A program made the position numbers and the translations under genes. A stretch of 64,000 nt of DNA. It comes from Paramacrobiotus metropolitanus. Taxonomy: Eukaryota > Tardigrada > Eutardigrada > Parachela > Macrobiotidae. Where the stretch lies: NCBI RefSeq assembly GCF_019649055.1, contig NW_026570311.1, positions 434,001-498,000 on the forward strand, in the 5' to 3' direction. Below, in pieces: positions 59,853-64,000 of the stretch. Below the pieces are notes generated by a model. It searched no databases and was not told where the DNA came from. It saw nothing but the letters and a program-made list of their open reading frames with translations. Numbering within the stretch: position 1 is the stretch's first letter; every line of letters begins with the position of its first letter.

Positions 59853-61033
59853 CCTTAACTACATGTGCTCAAAGTTGAGACCAACGGAAGTCTCCATGGA
59901 GGAATGGATACTTGAACGAGCACATCCGGTAGAAACCACCGACACACTGACGGGAGGAGTGCGTTCGAACCGACCTGAAGTACGTTTTAGTGAATCACCC
60001 TCTTAGTTTATTATTTTTAATCTCGTCTTTTTGTGTATTGTATGGTGTCTAACTCATTGATGTCAGTTCCTTTCTCATTAATGTTACTCTAATCAGCGTT
60101 TCTCCAGCCAGGTTTAAAATCCCATGCTAGATGTCATCCTAGCCGGATATGGGCCACCTGCACTGATTCCAAATAATTTAAATTAAATTAATTGTCGTAC
60201 TTCGTACATTATTGTTTGCATCCTAGCACTTCCTGTTGTACTACTACTATTACAGTATACGAGGGGATGTCAGTAGCGCACGTAGATAATCCGCCTGGAG
60301 TGTGACGTTACGGCAATACATATGGCCAAATCAGGCGCGGTACATAAGCACCATGTATAGCCACAACGTCATGCTCCAGCCGGCTGACAGCAGCAGTTAC
60401 AGGGATTATCTAGGTGAGCCACTTACATACCCTCTTATGTATTATAATACTAATGAACCTAATGCTGATCCTAATCTTCATACATTCATCTTATTGGCCA
60501 GCTGCAGTAAACAAGTATCATTATTAAAGCTACTTATTACTATAGTATTACGTACTCATATACAATAATATTAACTTCACAGCGTCCTCGTATAAATTGC
60601 CACTACATAATTAATTGTATGGTTCGTCATCGTATAAATTATTGATTCTTTTTCCATAACGGATTATACTTTGCTGTTAATTTTGAGTTTCCGGGATCTT
60701 CGTTGAACAGTTGTTTAATCAAATACTACGTATCCATGAACTCACAGTAATAATCGCAAAAATATGTATTAAACATGTACGGAACCTCTAGCGTGTACAG
60801 ACTACAGAGTGCACAGCACAGCATATTGTAGGCTATTTGCAGCATTAAGAATGTCAGTCCATTCACTTTAATAAAAATAGGTCAAAAACATGTAGGTGCT
60901 GAATTTTCCTTCCAGCAAGATACAGTACAGAGACATGCCTAGTTATTACACTGATGCACAACGTACAAACCATTTCAAACCGTTTACAATTTAAGAGGAA
61001 AGAAACAGTTAAAGACACCATGGGCTCGATGTG
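59853..61033. other. Intergenic, one weak candidate first exon
   Basis: ATG at 60352 opens MYSHNVMLQPADSSSYRDYL and meets a donor-like CTAG/GTGAGC at about 60413. No downstream partner exon is evident, so no gene is called. Confidence 0.25.
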
Positions 61034-62195
61034 TCATCTTTGGTTGTCAGCAAATTGTGTACAAGGCTCGTGAAAGAGTGATGGCGGCAGAAATGAACGG
61101 TTGTTAGCAAAGACTTGTTGACCGAGGGCCCTGTTTTCCGGTTGGGAACGGCAGAGCCAGAGCATGGTGCAGCCCGGCCCTCTGATAATAATTATGATAA
61201 AAGGATTACCTGAAACAAGGACATTCGGACCTTCCACGAACACATCGTACCAAATCTGCGCGCTAGCGGTGCGCAGTTCTGCCATGGTAGCCAGGAACTG
61301 GAGCTGCAACGATCGTCGACTGCAACAACTTCACCAAATTCAAAACGGAAAAGAAATGAAAATCTTGCGAATGGATCCAGAAGTACACGTTGGACGGCGT
61401 CCAACACACCCGTCTCACTGACCGTCATTACCGTCAGAATGGCGAACGACCGCCCGGACGCCTTACTTTTCACGGTCACCGCGGCGCTGGTAACCTGACT
61501 AGTAATCGCATTCACGGTGCTGTTATACTCAGAGGGACGGAGTTTACGCTTTCTCTGGCGAAATTTCTTCCCTATGAACAACGGATAACTCAGCGTAATC
61601 ACCATCACCGGCAAATTATAGAACACCACTCCGTACACCGTGGACCACAGCTGCATCGGCGCCGATGTAAAGGTCATGGAGCAGCGGTTATCCGCCATCG
61701 GGGTCCGGTACAGCTGCTCATCCATCACCACACCGGGAATGGTGATTACAACAGCCGCAAGAATCAGTATCCCGGAAATCCAGTACGCTAGGTTATTAGT
61801 GTGGTAGCGTTTGTACAAGATGGGTGTGACAATGGCGAAGATGCGGTTAACGCAGATCAGCATTTGTCCAGTGGGCAACAACAGTCCTACAGGCATGCGG
61901 AGAAGTAAGTGGACAATACAGAATGGACGATTCAGAGAAACGGGCAGCGCGTCTTTGATGAGCAATGATATCGGGTTCTGCCACATTCCGTTGATGGTGT
62001 TAGCAATGGTCAGCAGCACCACGTAAATAGTGAACGGTGTCCACGGGCGGATTCTGGTGACGGAGATGTACACTAGGAAAGCGTTGGCAATAATGGCCGC
62101 CGTGCAGAAACCCGCTGTCCATGACTGCAGCGTGTCCCAGTTGGATGCGACGGAATACGTGTCTGTCGGAAGGTGGTGTCTGTCGTGTTGGGCAT
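61034..62195 (-). pseudogene. GPCR pseudogene with three frame breaks
   Basis: The first frame (ATG at 62195) gives a glycosylated N-terminus, MPNTTDTT. Within about 40 nt the frame changes to SNWDTLQSWTAGFCTAAIIA (TM1). TM2-TM5 are continuous (GQMLICVNRIFAIVTPILYK at the TM3 end, VMVITLSYPLFIGKKFRQRK at TM5). Near 61410 the frame shifts again to give the TM6 motif VCWTPSNVYFW. Near 61310 a third shift leads to the TM7 block (VLVSGNPFIIIIIRG). Every class A landmark is present but scattered over three frames, so as written it cannot make a receptor. Errors in the assembly are an alternative explanation. Confidence 0.75.
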
Positions 62196-62499
62196 TTTTG
62201 TGCTTGCTAGAAAATGTAGAGTATTACTGGAAACGGTTTCCATTCTTTGATGAAACGGTTTCCCGGTAAATGAAGGCAACGTGGGCTTATATGTCGAAAG
62301 GATGACATTTTGGCGCTGCAGCCTACGTGTTTGGATGATACCGTTTCCTAAGAAAGTGGTAAAGAATATCAGCACCCGCGGCTGACTGCGTCAGTAGGTC
62401 ACGATGCGTTAGGGTGGGTGTTCGATGTGACGGGCAGAAGTAGGACAACAACAACCACGATGTGGTAGTTTTGTTACAAATTGGTCCGTCGCGAGACCC
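62196..62499. other. Upstream of the receptor pseudogene, nothing recognised
   Basis: No coding or repeat structure recognised apart from a short GGAAACGGTTTCC palindrome near 62230. Confidence 0.35.
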
Positions 62500-62935
62500 C
62501 CGTTAGTTTTTCAAAACGCAACTCCTCCCGCGGTTTTCATCGCACAATTTTTCTGAAAATATCATTACACTCGCCGTCAAATTCAGAACAAAATGGTTCA
62601 GGCCGATTTTCGAGATTCGTTTTCCCTAAAAGTTAACATTAACGGGCGGTCGCCAATGCGACATCCACCAATTTGGGTGTTTCCACTGATCGCCCCATAT
62701 TAAGGGGAAAACCCTTCGAAAATCATACTGTCGCACGGCCGACCGCCCTAGGTTTCGTTTCTGGGGTGAAACGAATTTCGAAAATCGGTTGCAACCATTT
62801 TGTTCAGAATTTTGTGGTGATCTTACTGGTGCATTCAGAAAAAATGTAGGATGAAAACTGTTGGAGGAGTTGCTTTTTGAAAGTGTAAGGGGAAGCACCT
62901 CAAAAGGAAGGTGTCGCATTGGCGACCGCCCGTGA
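62500..62935. repeat. Imperfect foldback element
   Basis: The left arm (CAAAACGCAACTCCTCC ... CAGAACAAAATGGTTCAGGC near 62510-62610) is the reverse complement of the right arm (near 62770-62885). A second inverted pair, GGGCGGTCGCCAATGCGACA at 62644 and its complement near 62912-62931, is arranged differently relative to the first, so the element is rearranged. Confidence 0.65.
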
Positions 62936-62938
62936 TAG

Positions 62939-62971
62939 GTGCAAGCCATTGTAACTTACAATGGCTTGCAC
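62939..62971. repeat. 33-bp perfect palindrome
   Basis: GTGCAAGCCATTGTAA, one C, then TTACAATGGCTTGCAC: 16-bp arms with a single-base spacer, directly next to the foldback element. Confidence 0.9.
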
Positions 62972-63466
62972 AAACCGGGACACAAACTGAGCATTGCCAT
63001 AAATATATGCTCTATTTATAGCCGGGTTAGGATGTTAAGTGTTACGTGTAGTGCAACGGGGCATGCCGTAGTATGAAGTTAGGCGCAATCCGTAAGTTTG
63101 TTATTCTCGGTGTGTTAAACTTGTGTGTGCTTAACTTGTTGCCCGGCTTATACAGCTCATTTCCTAATATTTGACACAAACTTAATAGTGAGTGTGGTCG
63201 TATACGCACGTTTTCTGTACTCTACTACCGCTGTACACTTATATTTTGATGATGAATGGAGTTCGTGTACGCACGGCGAAGCTTTCCCAATCTCTGTAAG
63301 GCTGGGTATTAAGAACACCCCTTATTTTCACCTTTGAGTCAAAAATTAGGAACTAAGCGGTCCACGCGGAGCGGAAACCATAATGTATTCGACATATTAG
63401 TTTGCCAACGCTGTTCGTTTTCTGCTAGCCAGCAGCGGAACGTTCTACAGCCTGTCAGAGCCCTAG
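62972..63466. other. Sequence before the retrotransposon frame, nothing recognised
   Basis: Could include the 5' end of the retroelement, but no boundary is visible. Confidence 0.3.
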
Positions 63467-64000
63467 CCAAACAGTTTTCCGCCTCGCACTGAGTTTCTAA
63501 AGAGAACGGTCAGTTTATATTCCTGTATGAACGTCCACTATAGCGTACAATTCTCACTGAAAGCTTTTTTGGCTCACAATGTCACATGCGCTGGCGCATT
63601 AGTGCGATTACCGTTCGACAAAGACAAAGCGTTTGTTCTAAATATTCACTATGCCGGCACATTTGTTAAGTGTTCATCGCATTGTACCGACACAACCGTG
63701 AGCTGCAAAAATCTTCTAACAGCAGAAAACTTTGTCAATGAAAATGATATCTGGAGGATACTGAAAACCGTCGACATTTCAAAAAGTAGCGGCTCTTTTG
63801 TTTTCACGAATGAATTAATAAAAGTTTGCGGTTCTGCTTTAATCTCTCCTTTAAAACTTTTGTTTAATTGTTGTTTCCACGAACAAAGATTTCCAGATAT
63901 TTGGAAGCTGTCGTACGTCACTCCAGTTCCAAAGCAGTCGTGTGACCTTACACTTCCTGAAAGCTGGCGACCAGTCAGCTCTCTCCATCCTCTGTCGAAA
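63467..64000 (+). mobile_element. Non-LTR retrotransposon, N-terminal part of reverse transcriptase
   Basis: The frame is open from 63467 (after a TAG at 63464-63466) to the window edge. It reads a LINE-type reverse transcriptase beginning: ILKTVDISKSSGSFVFTNEL, then ISPLKLLFNCCFHEQRFPDI, WKLSYVTPVPKQ, and ESWRPVSSLHPLSK. This matches the usual order s-G-xD-..-fPdxWKxaxvxPvpK-..-yRPiSll of RT motifs 0-2a. The catalytic FADD-type motif would lie beyond the window. Upstream of the RT the same frame gives CxxxC-rich sequence of unknown function, and no endonuclease domain is visible, so the element may be 5'-truncated. Confidence 0.75.

Overview
The window is animal nuclear DNA: spliced genes with GT-AG introns, large intergenic spaces and many short transposon remnants. 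An allatostatin-C-type neuropeptide precursor, BTB-kelch genes and divergent class A receptors point to a small ecdysozoan. I think a tardigrade is most likely, but no marker in the window settles the species. All multi-exon models were built by hand from splice signals, codon phase and comparison of paralogues within the window.

Region 1 (0-18 kb) holds a complete three-exon allatostatin-C-like precursor (-), an intact single-exon receptor (GPCR) at 4.3 kb, and a two-Ig-domain membrane or secreted protein with a 3.8 kb intron. It also holds a recent inverted, broken copy of the receptor at 15-16 kb, beside an older receptor relic. Region 2 (18-32 kb) holds a small predicted single-pass membrane protein and two BTB-BACK-kelch genes in head-to-head orientation. 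One is intact (-, 7 exons). The other has the same exon plan but several frameshifts (+) and is inflated by foldback elements and a 51-bp minisatellite. A relic of the last two kelch exons lies at 18.8-19.3 kb.

Region 3 (32-58 kb) is the most distinctive. It is a cluster of paralogous two-exon genes coding for a SAMD1/KAT6-type winged helix, an H15-like winged helix, a basic linker and two C2H2 fingers. There are four intact copies, one frameshifted copy, one 5'-truncated copy and one exon-1 relic. Three members are paired tail-to-tail with a four-transmembrane gene family (32.9/37.0, 39.5/42.3 and 54.0/57.4 kb), so the convergent pair itself appears to have been duplicated. tRNA-derived repeats lie between the copies.

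Region 4 (58-64 kb) holds an unrecognised open region, a multiply frameshifted receptor pseudogene, foldback repeats and the start of a non-LTR retrotransposon reverse transcriptase that runs off the window. No CRISPR arrays, bacterial operons or prophage features are present.
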